Positions 1 to 7,254 are shown, numbered from the stretch's first letter. The stretch: DNA of 9,559 nt from Clostridia bacterium (GCA_017466455.1 JAFTUD010000044.1:1-9559); one strand, 5' to 3'. Translations and numbers: made by a program. The notes: a model not told the origin generated them from the sequence alone.

Positions 1-1200
1 GCCCTCGGTATAGAGGATTTCGCTTCCGTCGTGAAGGAATTGCGCATAGTCAATTTTTCCGCTAAGCCCCTCAAATTCAAGGAAGGCGTACGGATATTCT
101 ATCAGGTGGATATAGAGGCGCTTGCCGTCCTCGCTTTGGGTCAGGCGAGTGCCACGGGGAGCTACAAATTCGGGCTCTGCCATTGTACAGCCGTAGATTG
201 AGCGAGAGTTATATTTCATCCACTCGGCATACACGCCAAGGGCGTTTTCCGCGCGCTTATCAAGGTAACCGCGGTGTGTCGGTCCTACATTCATAAGAAG
301 GTTTCCGCCGATACAAACGGTATTTATGAGCATATCAATGAGCATCTTTGGTGATTTCCATGTTGACTCATCACGGTGGTAGCCCCAAGAGCCCGAGAAG
401 GTCTGACAAGCCTCCCATGTTACAAGCTCGCCCGTTTCGCCGTGGGTTACCCATCTCATTGGCTGATATTGCTCGGGAGTCCAAATATCGCCCTCAATAT
501 CACAGCGGTTATCAATGATGATTCCCGGCTGAAGCTCTCTTGCGAGGGCAACGAGCTTTTCCGACTCCCAGTCGTCCTTACCCTTACCCTTCATCCACGC
601 GGGGTAGTTGGGGTCGGCTTTGGGATATGAGAAGTCAAACCACAAAACATCTATCTTTCCGTAGTTGGTAAGAAGCTCGGTAACCTGATTACGCATATAC
701 TCCGCGTAAATCTTCATATTTCTTCCCTTGCTTTGCTCCTCGGCATCCTTGTCGTAGCGACGGGGGTGGATTGCATCTATTGTAAATTCGGGGTGGTGCC
801 AGTCGATAAGCGAATAGTAAAAGCCTATTCTAATGCCCTCGGCGCGAAACGCGTCAACATACTCCCTTACAAGGTCACGGCCTGCGGGGGTATTTGTGCA
901 TTTGTAGTCGGTATACTTGGTATCGAACATACAAAAGCCCTCGTGGTGCTTTGTTGTAAGCACGGCGTACTTCATTCCCGCCACCTTTGCCTGTCTTGCC
1001 CATTCCTTGGGGTCGTACATATCGGGGTTGAAATACTTAAAATACTTATCGTATTTCTCATCCGTTATGCACTCGATGTGCTTTATCCATTCATTTCTTG
1101 CGGGCATTGCGTAAAGTCCCCAGTGAATGAACATACCAAAGCGGTCGTGCTCGAACCATTCGGTATTTCCAAGTGTTTTTCTTGTTTTGTAGCTTGACAT
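1..1200 (-). CDS. GH29 alpha-L-fucosidase, C-terminus cut by window edge
   Basis: Retaining exo-alpha-L-fucosidase that releases L-fucose from glycan ends. The reading frame is open from the ATG at 1198-1200 to base 1, giving 400 residues with no stop. Family marks are RFGMFIHWG (residues 20-28), TTKHHEGFCMFD (82-93), GFYYSLIDWHHP (126-137), LWFD (186-189) and the late NLLMNVGPT (300-308). By family knowledge Asp189 in LWFD is the nucleophile. Glu243 in TPEQ is a candidate acid/base, but this is less certain because that residue is poorly conserved in GH29. The catalytic barrel looks essentially complete and the missing part is the C-terminal beta domain. There is no signal peptide, so it is probably cytoplasmic. 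AAGGAG (1210-1215) sits 9 nt before the start and overlaps the TAA stop of the GH92 gene, so the two are in one operon. Plus-strand open frames across this stretch are shadows. Confidence 0.95.
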   Translation of the reverse strand, partial: MSSYKTRKTLGNTEWFEHDRFGMFIHWGLYAMPARNEWIKHIECITDEKYDKYFKYFNPDMYDPKEWARQAKVAGMKYAVLTTKHHEGFCMFDTKYTDYKCTNTPAGRDLVREYVDAFRAEGIRIGFYYSLIDWHHPEFTIDAIHPRRYDKDAEEQSKGRNMKIYAEYMRNQVTELLTNYGKIDVLWFDFSYPKADPNYPAWMKGKGKDDWESEKLVALARELQPGIIIDNRCDIEGDIWTPEQYQPMRWVTHGETGELVTWEACQTFSGSWGYHRDESTWKSPKMLIDMLINTVCIGGNLLMNVGPTHRGYLDKRAENALGVYAEWMKYNSRSIYGCTMAEPEFVAPRGTRLTQSEDGKRLYIHLIEYPYAFLEFEGLSGKIDYAQFLHDGSEILYTEG

Positions 1201-1213
1201 TTTTAAATTCTCC

Positions 1214-3163
1214 TTAGATTTTATATTGTTTTATATTCTTTATTTCAACTCTTGGGGCAATCCTTATCCACTCATCCTTACCGGGGGTTAGGCGATACAT
1301 TCCTATTGATGAGAGGATATACCACGCGCTCATAGAGCCGTTGTCCTCATCGCCCGGGTAGGCATTTTCGGTATAGGTAAAATACTCATCGCATATTTTA
1401 TCAACCCATTTTTTACACTTATCCGTCTTACCGAGATATGCGTAGATGTACGGGATATGGAACGAGGGCTGATTGGAAATTGCGCATTGACCGAGGTCGC
1501 AAAGTGCCATTTCGGTCATTTCGTGAATTTCCGAGCCGTAGGTATTTACACGGTAGTCGGGCTTTGCCGAAAACAGGTCATCAAGGTATTTTTCAAGTCC
1601 GTCCTTACCGCCAAAAAGCTCACAAAGTCCGTCTATATCGTGTTGAACAGCAAGAGTTGACTGCCACGCGCACGCCTCCGTGTATGCGCCACCCCATTTT
1701 ATCGGGTCAAAGTCGTCCTCATACTCCCCGTTTGCTTTTCTTGCGCGAATAAATTTCGTTTCGGGGTCAAAGAGGCTTTTATATGATTTTGAGCGCGCGA
1801 GATATTTTTCATAAATGTCGCCCCTGCCGAGCGCCTTGGCTACAGAAGCGATACACCAGTCGCCGTAGGCAAAATCAAGGGTCAAATTGACGCTTTCACG
1901 ACACATATCCGAGGGTACATAGCCGTATCTCAGGTAATGCTCTATTCCCTCACGGCCGTATTTTTTCGATTTTGCGGGCACATTTGCGTGGTGGAGCATA
2001 CCCTCAAGCGCGTCGCTAAGCACATCCTCGGGTACAATTTTTTGCGCGCATGCCTCGGCAATTACGCCATCAATAAGCGTTGAGGGCATACAGCCGACCT
2101 CGCCGATTGAAAGCCATCTCGGAAGGTAGCCACCCTCCTTATAGTCGCCAATGAAGCCACGAAGCATTTCGGCGTATTCGCGACGGGCAATAAGCGTATA
2201 AAGCGGATACAGGGTGCGGTATGTATCCCAAAATCCGCTATCAGTATATCTTGGTCCGCTATGGACTCTGCCATCGTAGGGTGAGTAATGAAGGGGGGCG
2301 CCGTCGCCATCAAGCTCATACGCCTTATGTGGGAACAGAAAGGAACGGTACATACACGAATAGAAGGTGCGCATTGTATGCTCATCTGCCTCAATTTCTA
2401 TTCTTGAAAGGTAGCTCTCCCATGCGTCCTCGCCCTCTTTTTTAAGCTCCTCAAGGGATTTTTCCCCTATTTCTCTTTCAAGAGCAAGGAGCGCCATTTC
2501 CTCGCTTATATACGAAAGAGCGACCCTTATCTCGGTCTTTTTTGTTCTTAGGGGGATATGGGCGCAGTTATTTCTGAATATGACATTTTCCTTATCAACC
2601 CCGTCCTTATCAAAGGCAAGGACAAAATACGCTTTAAAATCAACCGCGTCGTCCTGAGAATGACCGTTTGAGGTGACAAAAAGGATATTTTTTTCGCTAT
2701 CATAGCGGTAGGTATAGTCGCCAAGCACGGGTAGGCAGGAAAAATACGGGGTCAGCTCGCTCTCGTATTCAAGGCGGATAATTGCTCCGCGCTCGCTCGG
2801 CACAAGCTCAAAATTACACGACGGGCGAAGGAGCTTATATTTCATATAATGTGGCTGATTTATGCTGTTTTCTATGCGGTAGCCACTCCACGCGTCCCTT
2901 GGTGTGTCGGAAATCACATCAATTTGGGGGGTAAAGAGGATTGTGGCATAGTCGCCTATCCACGGGCTCGGCTGGTGGGTGAGCCTTATTCCCTCTATTA
3001 CGGGAAGATCGGGAGAATAATACCACCTTGACTCCGCATCGGTTTGCGGACAAAAGGAAATCATTCCAAACGGTCTTTGCGTAAGAGGCAGGGTGTTTCC
3101 GTGTGAAAAGCGGATATTGTTTCTTGTTCCGCTTTTGACATTTACATAGGGGATGTATTTCAT
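1214..3163 (-). CDS. GH92 family exo-alpha-mannosidase
   Basis: Calcium-dependent inverting alpha-mannosidase, 649 residues, shorter than the roughly 700-780 usual for secreted Bacteroidetes members. Family marks in order are HGNTLPLTQRPFGM (21-34), GIRLTHQPSPWIGDY (58-72), SGFWDTYRTLYP (309-320), GGYLPRW (344-350), YTEACAWQ (494-501), NQPSFHIPYIYAYLG (569-583) and YPGDEDNGSMSAW (602-614). In the family prototype BT3990 the acid is Glu533 and the base pair is Asp642/Asp644. Here Glu496 and Asp605/Asp607 have the same 109-residue spacing, so the catalytic set appears intact. Glutamate at the acid position fits a true mannosidase rather than the mannose-1-phosphate variants. No signal peptide is visible, which suggests intracellular action on imported oligosaccharides. 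AAAGGAG (3171-3177) lies 7 nt before the ATG. It is the first gene of a unit with the GH29 fucosidase, 13 bp apart. The linkage preferred (1,2, 1,3, 1,4 or 1,6) cannot be told from sequence alone. Confidence 0.95.
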   Translation of the reverse strand: MKYIPYVNVKSGTRNNIRFSHGNTLPLTQRPFGMISFCPQTDAESRWYYSPDLPVIEGIRLTHQPSPWIGDYATILFTPQIDVISDTPRDAWSGYRIENSINQPHYMKYKLLRPSCNFELVPSERGAIIRLEYESELTPYFSCLPVLGDYTYRYDSEKNILFVTSNGHSQDDAVDFKAYFVLAFDKDGVDKENVIFRNNCAHIPLRTKKTEIRVALSYISEEMALLALEREIGEKSLEELKKEGEDAWESYLSRIEIEADEHTMRTFYSCMYRSFLFPHKAYELDGDGAPLHYSPYDGRVHSGPRYTDSGFWDTYRTLYPLYTLIARREYAEMLRGFIGDYKEGGYLPRWLSIGEVGCMPSTLIDGVIAEACAQKIVPEDVLSDALEGMLHHANVPAKSKKYGREGIEHYLRYGYVPSDMCRESVNLTLDFAYGDWCIASVAKALGRGDIYEKYLARSKSYKSLFDPETKFIRARKANGEYEDDFDPIKWGGAYTEACAWQSTLAVQHDIDGLCELFGGKDGLEKYLDDLFSAKPDYRVNTYGSEIHEMTEMALCDLGQCAISNQPSFHIPYIYAYLGKTDKCKKWVDKICDEYFTYTENAYPGDEDNGSMSAWYILSSIGMYRLTPGKDEWIRIAPRVEIKNIKQYKI

Positions 3164-3205
3164 TTACGCTCTCCTTTCCTTAGGCGCGCGCGTTTTCTTA
3201 GCTTA

Positions 3206-3234
3206 AGTATATCATCTTTATTTATAAAAGTAAA
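3206..3234 (-). promoter_or_regulatory. Predicted sigma-A promoter for the GH92-GH29 unit
   Basis: Read on the minus strand, TTTACT (3229-3234) and TATACT (3206-3211) are separated by exactly 17 bp. The -10 matches consensus at 5 of 6 positions and the -35 at 4 of 6. This places the start of transcription near 3199, about 35 nt before the GH92 ATG, with an AAAGGAG site in between. It lies just downstream of the terminator of the preceding unit, as expected for an independent transcript. I see no clear operator; a GC-only patch (CGCGCGC) sits in the short leader. Confidence 0.6.
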
Positions 3235-3284
3235 TACAAAACGGACAAAAAGAAGTATGTTTCTTTATTTTTCATTTTAAAAGC

Positions 3285-3319
3285 AAAAAAAGAACGGGAA
3301 ATTACAAAAATCTCCCGTT
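3285..3319 (-). terminator. Intrinsic terminator of the four-gene minus-strand unit
   Basis: On the minus strand, the 7-bp perfect stem AACGGGA (3313-3319) / TCCCGTT (3293-3299) encloses a 13-nt loop. It is followed after one base by a run of seven T (3285-3291) and further T-rich sequence. It lies 40 bp past the stop of the 162-aa gene and upstream of the GH92 promoter, so it separates the two minus-strand units. Confidence 0.85.
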
Positions 3320-3358
3320 TATCAGTGTTGCCGTATTTTATTTTACGCCCTTTGGCTC

Positions 3359-3847
3359 TTACAGAACTGCGATTTTTTCAAGGATTTGATTCTTCTCCTC
3401 AAAGACATGAAGGAGCCTGCTATATTTCTTTTCATCAAGGGTGAGCGTTACATTATCAGACGATGCGTGATCAAAGATATAGCTAAGAAGCGCCTCATTT
3501 TCCTTTTTTGCGCCCTCAAACTCATCTCCCTGCGCCTCGGCAATGAGGGTTAGCAAATTCCAGTTTTCAAGCACTGCCTTGCAGGGGATAACACTGTCAA
3601 GCTCTATATCAAAGTTAAAGCTATGCGAGATTTTTTCGCCATCTATCAAATTCAAGTGCTTTTCACGGCAAAGCGCGGTAAGCTTGTCAATAGATGAAAA
3701 GGCAACTGCATTATCCGAGGTGTGCAGAACGCTCGCACTATGCTCTGAATCATAGTGAAGGGTATATAATCTCCTTTCGCCAAAGCATAGCTCGATTATC
3801 CACGCTATATTGTCCTTTATTTCGTGAAATAAGATGTTTTCTATCAT
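3359..3847 (-). CDS. Hypothetical protein, 162 aa, last gene of the protease unit
   Basis: I do not recognise a family. The protein is soluble, with no signal peptide or membrane segment. The N-terminal half (about 1-85) alternates short hydrophobic strands with polar turns and looks alpha/beta. The C-terminal part (about 100-162) is acidic and helical, ending in a predicted amphipathic stretch (LLHVFEEKNQILEKIAVL). AGGAGA (3853-3858) sits 5 nt before the ATG, and the gene begins 22 bp after the protease stop, so it is almost certainly cotranscribed with it. The terminator follows 40 bp after its stop. It could be a cytoplasmic partner or regulator of the upstream membrane genes, but this is only positional. 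The ribosome site, codon use like its neighbours and operon position make it a real gene. Confidence 0.8.
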   Translation of the reverse strand: MIENILFHEIKDNIAWIIELCFGERRLYTLHYDSEHSASVLHTSDNAVAFSSIDKLTALCREKHLNLIDGEKISHSFNFDIELDSVIPCKAVLENWNLLTLIAEAQGDEFEGAKKENEALLSYIFDHASSDNVTLTLDEKKYSRLLHVFEEKNQILEKIAVL

Positions 3848-3869
3848 TATTTTCTCCTATTTTGAGCCC

Positions 3870-4958
3870 TTATGACTCGGTATGTGTCTGTGATTCGGTG
3901 CTTTGCTCACCGTCTGCTTCGGTATCGTCCTCGGGGATCGGATAGTCAAAGCCGACCCTTTCAAAGAACTCGTAAACCTTTTCAACGGGTATTGCATATG
4001 AAGCAAGATTTTCTCCCGTGTCACTGATTGCGCCCGCATAATTTATGCCGATTACTCTTAGCTTCGCATCAAGCAGTGCGCCTCCGCTTGAGCCGTTATT
4101 GATATACGCGTCGTGATTTAAAACCTCAAATTTTACATTTGATTCACTCGCCTTTGTGTCGCTTAGCGTAACTCTGCCGTATGCGACTACATTACCGAGG
4201 GTAATTGCGTTTGACTGTCCCTCGGGCTGACCCAAGGAAACGACAAGGTCGCCCTTTTCGCTGTTTACCGCCTCAAGCTCAAGCACGGTATAGCTCTCCG
4301 TGCTCTTGAACTTCATAATTGAAAGGTCGTATTCACTAAGATTAGCGATACATTCCGCGGTATATTCTACGCCTTGATAGTCAACGATATAGAAGTTTGT
4401 GTACGAGGTCTTTTTCTCCATTTCCTCGTTATAGACGACATGGTTGTTTGATACGACATAGTATTCTGTGCCCGTTTGGGTTTCAACGCTTTTGATTATT
4501 ACACCGCTTCCCCTTGATACGCCAACGACCTGTGATGCAAAGCCGAAGCCCTTATTTACATACTCGGTGCGCACGGAAACATTCGCCTTTATCGTTTCGG
4601 TGCTTATGATGTTTATAAGGTCGGGGTAGTCGATTTCACCGCATTTTGCGCACACTCCCTTCACAAAATCGTGACTGAGCGTTGACTGAACGAAGGAGTC
4701 GATATACTCATATCCGCACTCGCAAATGTGCCTTGTATAGCCGTCGGTTGTGCATACGGGGAGCACCGTTTCGCTCTCAAACTCATGCACATGCGCGCTT
4801 TCGCTCTGTTGAACCTGCTCACTCTGTGAAAAAGAGGAGCTTTCTTGCGTGGAGTCCTGTGACTGCGATTCGCTCTGAGTGCCAAACGGTAGCTGACACG
4901 ATGCAAGCGACATAACAAGTATTATACATAATATAATTATGCACAGTCTTTTCATCAT
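3870..4958 (-). CDS. Lipoprotein trypsin-like (HtrA-type) serine protease with Cys-rich N-terminal module, no PDZ
   Basis: Secreted, membrane-anchored serine protease of 362 residues. Residues 1-21 are a lipoprotein signal with lipobox LASC, so Cys21 is the expected lipidated residue. A Ser/Gln-rich linker (about 22-55) follows. Next is a Cys-rich module (about 57-110) with C69, C79, C81, C103 and C106 in HxCxCG and CAKCG patterns, resembling the small zinc-ribbon-like repeats common in clostridial surface proteins. The protease domain (about 115-335) has SNNHVV (His173), SEYDLSIMKF (Asp211) and NGSSGGAL (Ser291), a complete His-Asp-Ser triad in the HtrA/DegP style, with GSSGG in place of the commoner GNSGG. 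No PDZ domain follows; the protein ends in an acidic tail. GGAGG (4965-4969) lies 6 nt before the first of two adjacent ATGs, which I chose as the start. It is third in the unit after the NSS transporter. Envelope protein quality control or processing is the likely role; the substrate is unknown. Confidence 0.9.
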   Translation of the reverse strand: MMKRLCIIILCIILVMSLASCQLPFGTQSESQSQDSTQESSSFSQSEQVQQSESAHVHEFESETVLPVCTTDGYTRHICECGYEYIDSFVQSTLSHDFVKGVCAKCGEIDYPDLINIISTETIKANVSVRTEYVNKGFGFASQVVGVSRGSGVIIKSVETQTGTEYYVVSNNHVVYNEEMEKKTSYTNFYIVDYQGVEYTAECIANLSEYDLSIMKFKSTESYTVLELEAVNSEKGDLVVSLGQPEGQSNAITLGNVVAYGRVTLSDTKASESNVKFEVLNHDAYINNGSSGGALLDAKLRVIGINYAGAISDTGENLASYAIPVEKVYEFFERVGFDYPIPEDDTEADGEQSTESQTHTES

Positions 4959-4991
4959 GTTATTCCTCCCTTTCGTTTTTTAGTGTCAAAA

Positions 4992-5006
4992 CGGCAAAAT
5001 GTGCCG
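4992..5006 (-). terminator. Weak intercistronic hairpin between transporter and protease genes
   Basis: On the minus strand CGGCA (5002-5006) and TGCCG (4992-4996) form a perfect 5-bp stem with a 5-nt loop, followed by only four T and then GACA. It lies in the 78-bp gap between the transporter stop and the protease start, the largest gap inside this unit. It may act as a partial terminator or an RNA-processing or stability element that lowers protease expression. The short stem and short T run make strong termination unlikely. Confidence 0.35.
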
Positions 5007-5036
5007 ATATGTGTGTGATTTTAAAGGCTTTTATTA

Positions 5037-6434
5037 TCATCCTACAAACGGAGAAACAACTCCGTAAGCAAGCAGTATGCCAACGATTACAGGAAGGGCG
5101 AAGCGCATATAGCCCTTCATCCACGGTCTGATTTTTATGCCCTTGCCCGTGTTTGCCTCCTCAATGAAATTATCAAAGCCCCAGCCGAACCTGTTGGTAC
5201 AGAACAGCACGAACACAAGTGAGCCGAGTGGAAGCAAGAGATTGCTTACGATAAAGTCCTCAATGCTAAGAATGTCCATTCCCGCTATATTAAAGCCCGA
5301 CCATACATTAAAGCCAAGCACGCAAGGAACGGAAAGAATAAACATACCTATTCCGCAAACGATACAGGTCCTTGTCTTTGACCAAGAGGTAAGCTCCTGA
5401 ATACAGGACATAATGTTTTGGAACACTGCAAGAATTGTTGAGAATGCGGCGAAGGACATAAAGAGGAAGAAAAGCGTTCCCCAAGCTCTGCCTGCCGGCA
5501 TATTTATAAATACATTCGGAAGTGTTTTGAAAATGAGTCCCGGTCCTGCGGTTTGCGCAAGGATTTGCTCCGTTGAGGTAACGCCGTCGCCCATATAGGT
5601 AAAGAATGCGGGGAAAATGATAAGTCCCGAGCTTATCGCAACGAAGGTGTCAAGGCATGCGATATTAACGCTCTCTCCCATCAGCGCCCTATCCTTACCG
5701 ATAAAGCTACCGAAGATAGCCATTGAGCCTATACCGAGGCTAAGGGTGAAAAACGCCTGATTCATCGCCGCAACGATTACATTGAAAATTCCAACCCTCT
5801 TTACGCTTTCAATGCTTGGAAGAAGGTAGAATTTAAGACCCTCGCCCGCCTTTTCAAGCGTAAAGCTATGAATTGCAAGGACAACGATGAGGGCAAGGAG
5901 TGCCACCATCATTACCTTTGTTACCTTTTCAAGTCCCTTTTGCATATTGAACGAGCAAACAAGGAAGCCAAGGGCGCATACGATTGCCACGAACAAAATA
6001 AGCATCGCGGGATTTGAGAGCATTCCGTCATATACCGCGTTTACCTCGCCTGCGCTTGTCATTCCGTCAAACCTGCCCGTTAGCATATAGACAAAATACT
6101 GAAGCATCCAGCCCGTAACCGATGTATAGAACATCATAAGAATGATATTTCCTACCAAGGAAGCATATCCGTGGGCGCGCCACTTTTTGTCCTCGGGCTT
6201 GATTTTATGATACATCTTAACAGGGCTTGCCTGCGATGCTCTGCCGACGGAGAACTCCATTGTCATAATCGGAATACCCATTATCGCCAAAAATACGAGG
6301 TAGATAAGAACAAATATTCCACCGCCGTTTTGGGCGCACACAGTTGGGAACTTCCATACATTTCCTATACCGATAGCACAGCCTGCGCTGATCAGGATAA
6401 AGCCAAGACGGCTACCGAGCTTTTCTCTTTCCAT
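5037..6434 (-). CDS. Sodium-dependent NSS (SNF) family transporter, probably amino acid
   Basis: Secondary transporter with the LeuT fold that couples Na+ entry to uptake of an amino acid or similar amine; 465 residues. The N-terminus GSRLGFILISAGCAIGIGNVW (7-27) with KFP (28-30) is the family hallmark. Its unwound TM1 carries Asn25, equivalent to LeuT Asn27 at the Na1 site. TM6 has NQAFFTLSLGIG (225-236), with Phe229 and Thr230 matching LeuT Phe253 and Thr254. TM8 has SFAAFST (327-333), with Ala329, Ser332 and Thr333 in place of the LeuT Ala351, Thr354 and Ser355 Na2 ligands. By eye there are 11 membrane segments, the usual count for short prokaryotic members such as MhsT. AAGGAG (6440-6445) sits 5 nt before the ATG. 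The gene starts 25 bp after the GNAT stop and is cotranscribed with it. The substrate cannot be assigned; tyrosine, tryptophan or branched-chain amino acids are known for relatives. Confidence 0.95.
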   Translation of the reverse strand: MEREKLGSRLGFILISAGCAIGIGNVWKFPTVCAQNGGGIFVLIYLVFLAIMGIPIMTMEFSVGRASQASPVKMYHKIKPEDKKWRAHGYASLVGNIILMMFYTSVTGWMLQYFVYMLTGRFDGMTSAGEVNAVYDGMLSNPAMLILFVAIVCALGFLVCSFNMQKGLEKVTKVMMVALLALIVVLAIHSFTLEKAGEGLKFYLLPSIESVKRVGIFNVIVAAMNQAFFTLSLGIGSMAIFGSFIGKDRALMGESVNIACLDTFVAISSGLIIFPAFFTYMGDGVTSTEQILAQTAGPGLIFKTLPNVFINMPAGRAWGTLFFLFMSFAAFSTILAVFQNIMSCIQELTSWSKTRTCIVCGIGMFILSVPCVLGFNVWSGFNIAGMDILSIEDFIVSNLLLPLGSLVFVLFCTNRFGWGFDNFIEEANTGKGIKIRPWMKGYMRFALPVIVGILLAYGVVSPFVG

Positions 6435-6459
6435 TGTAACTCCTTAGTTTTTGCTAAAA

Positions 6460-7059
6460 TCAGATCATATCGCGGTTTGCGCGTCTTATCATCTTGAAGT
6501 ATTTAAGACCTGTAAATCCGCTGTATTCCACAAGCCTTTCAAAGCCGTGTGCCTCATAAACCGCGAGGGCAACCTGGTTATCGCTAAGGCAATCAAGGTA
6601 AACATCCTTTGAGGTGTCAATCTCGCTTAAAACCGCCTCAAGAAGCGCACCGCCGATGCCCTGTCCTCTGAATGAGGGGTCAATGCAAATATTGGGGATA
6701 TAGTATCCCTCGGGCTCCTGCTCCATTGGGAGAAAATACTCCTTATAAACTCGCTCAAAGCCCTCATCAATCATCGCGCCTGCCTCCTCATAGGCTTCTA
6801 TGTACGCGGAAAGGCTTATGGAAATAGGCGCTTCGTTTACCACCATAATTCCGATGATTTGTCCCTCGTAAAGAGCAACATAGATGTTGTTCAAATTATA
6901 AATTGTGTCGCCCTGCATCATTTTTGGCAAAATAGCCTTTGCAAGCGCCTTGCTTTCATTAAAGAAATACGGGAAAACATAGTTGTCAGTTTCGTAAATA
7001 AGATTTGCAGCTGTGCTAAGGTCGTCAGATGCGCTTAGCTTTCTTACTGTTGTAATCAT
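6460..7059 (-). CDS. GNAT family N-acetyltransferase
   Basis: Transfers an acetyl group from acetyl-CoA to an amine, in the cytoplasm; 199 residues. The acetyl-CoA pyrophosphate-binding motif A is IPNICIDPSFRGQGIGGALL (121-140), with RGQGIG (131-136) fitting the R/Q-x-x-G-x-G/A signature. Motif B is DNQVALAVYEAHGFERL (160-176). An insertion (about 83-118) between strand 4-like IMVVNEA and motif A makes it longer than minimal GNATs (about 150 aa). AAGGAA (7065-7070) lies 5 nt before the ATG. It is the first gene of the minus-strand unit, behind the consensus promoter at 7162-7190. The acceptor is unknown. Its place before an amino-acid-type transporter hints at a small amine or amino acid, but this is speculative. 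Confidence 0.93.
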   Translation of the reverse strand: MITTVRKLSASDDLSTAANLIYETDNYVFPYFFNESKALAKAILPKMMQGDTIYNLNNIYVALYEGQIIGIMVVNEAPISISLSAYIEAYEEAGAMIDEGFERVYKEYFLPMEQEPEGYYIPNICIDPSFRGQGIGGALLEAVLSEIDTSKDVYLDCLSDNQVALAVYEAHGFERLVEYSGFTGLKYFKMIRRANRDMI

Positions 7060-7147
7060 AAAGCTTCCTTCTCAATTTCATTCTGATTTTGTTTGAATTG
7101 CTTTATCGCCGTTTCGCCTGAGCAAGCGGACAAAATAAGGCATTTTG

Positions 7148-7159
7148 ACATAATTATGT
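7148..7159. promoter_or_regulatory. 12-bp perfect palindrome over the predicted start site (candidate operator)
   Basis: ACATAATTATGT reads the same on both strands. It begins 2 bp downstream of the -10 box of the minus-strand promoter, so it covers the predicted transcription start near 7155. A repressor dimer bound here would block open-complex formation. I cannot assign it to a known regulator family; AT-rich 12-bp palindromes can also arise by chance. Confidence 0.45.
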
Positions 7160-7161
7160 AT

Positions 7162-7190
7162 ATTATAACACACGCGAACGGTTTTGTCAA
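7162..7190 (-). promoter_or_regulatory. Perfect consensus sigma-A promoter for the GNAT-transporter-protease unit
   Basis: On the minus strand TTGACA (7185-7190) and TATAAT (7162-7167) are separated by exactly 17 bp, a complete match to the housekeeping consensus. The spacer ends in TGTGT. The predicted start near 7155 gives a leader of about 95 nt before the GNAT ATG. Such a strong promoter in a non-ribosomal operon suggests high output held in check by a repressor; see the palindrome that overlaps the start. Confidence 0.9.
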
Positions 7191-7222
7191 GTGTTCTTCG
7201 CTTTTGCCGTGATTTTGAAATG

Positions 7223-7254
7223 TATGTTCATATGTAAATATGTTTATATATTGC
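7223..7254. repeat. Four degenerate 8-bp tandem repeats (TATGTTCA-like)
   Basis: The consecutive octamers TATGTTCA, TATGTAAA, TATGTTTA and TATATTGC start at 7223, 7231, 7239 and 7247. The first three share TATGT and end in A. They lie about 33 bp upstream of the -35 box of the leftward promoter and upstream of the rightward promoter. They could be an UP-like element, a bent AT tract or an array of protein sites. Confidence 0.55.

Noticed and set aside
376..1197. Plus-strand open frames (84, 154 and 65 codons) over the fucosidase
   Set aside because: They run antisense to a well-conserved GH29 gene, have no ribosome sites, and encode no recognisable domains; they are shadows.
4986..4991. TTGACA-like sequence on the minus strand before the protease gene as an internal promoter
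   Set aside because: A -10 at 17 bp would fall in the ribosome site and start codon region, and no TATAAT-like hexamer is there.
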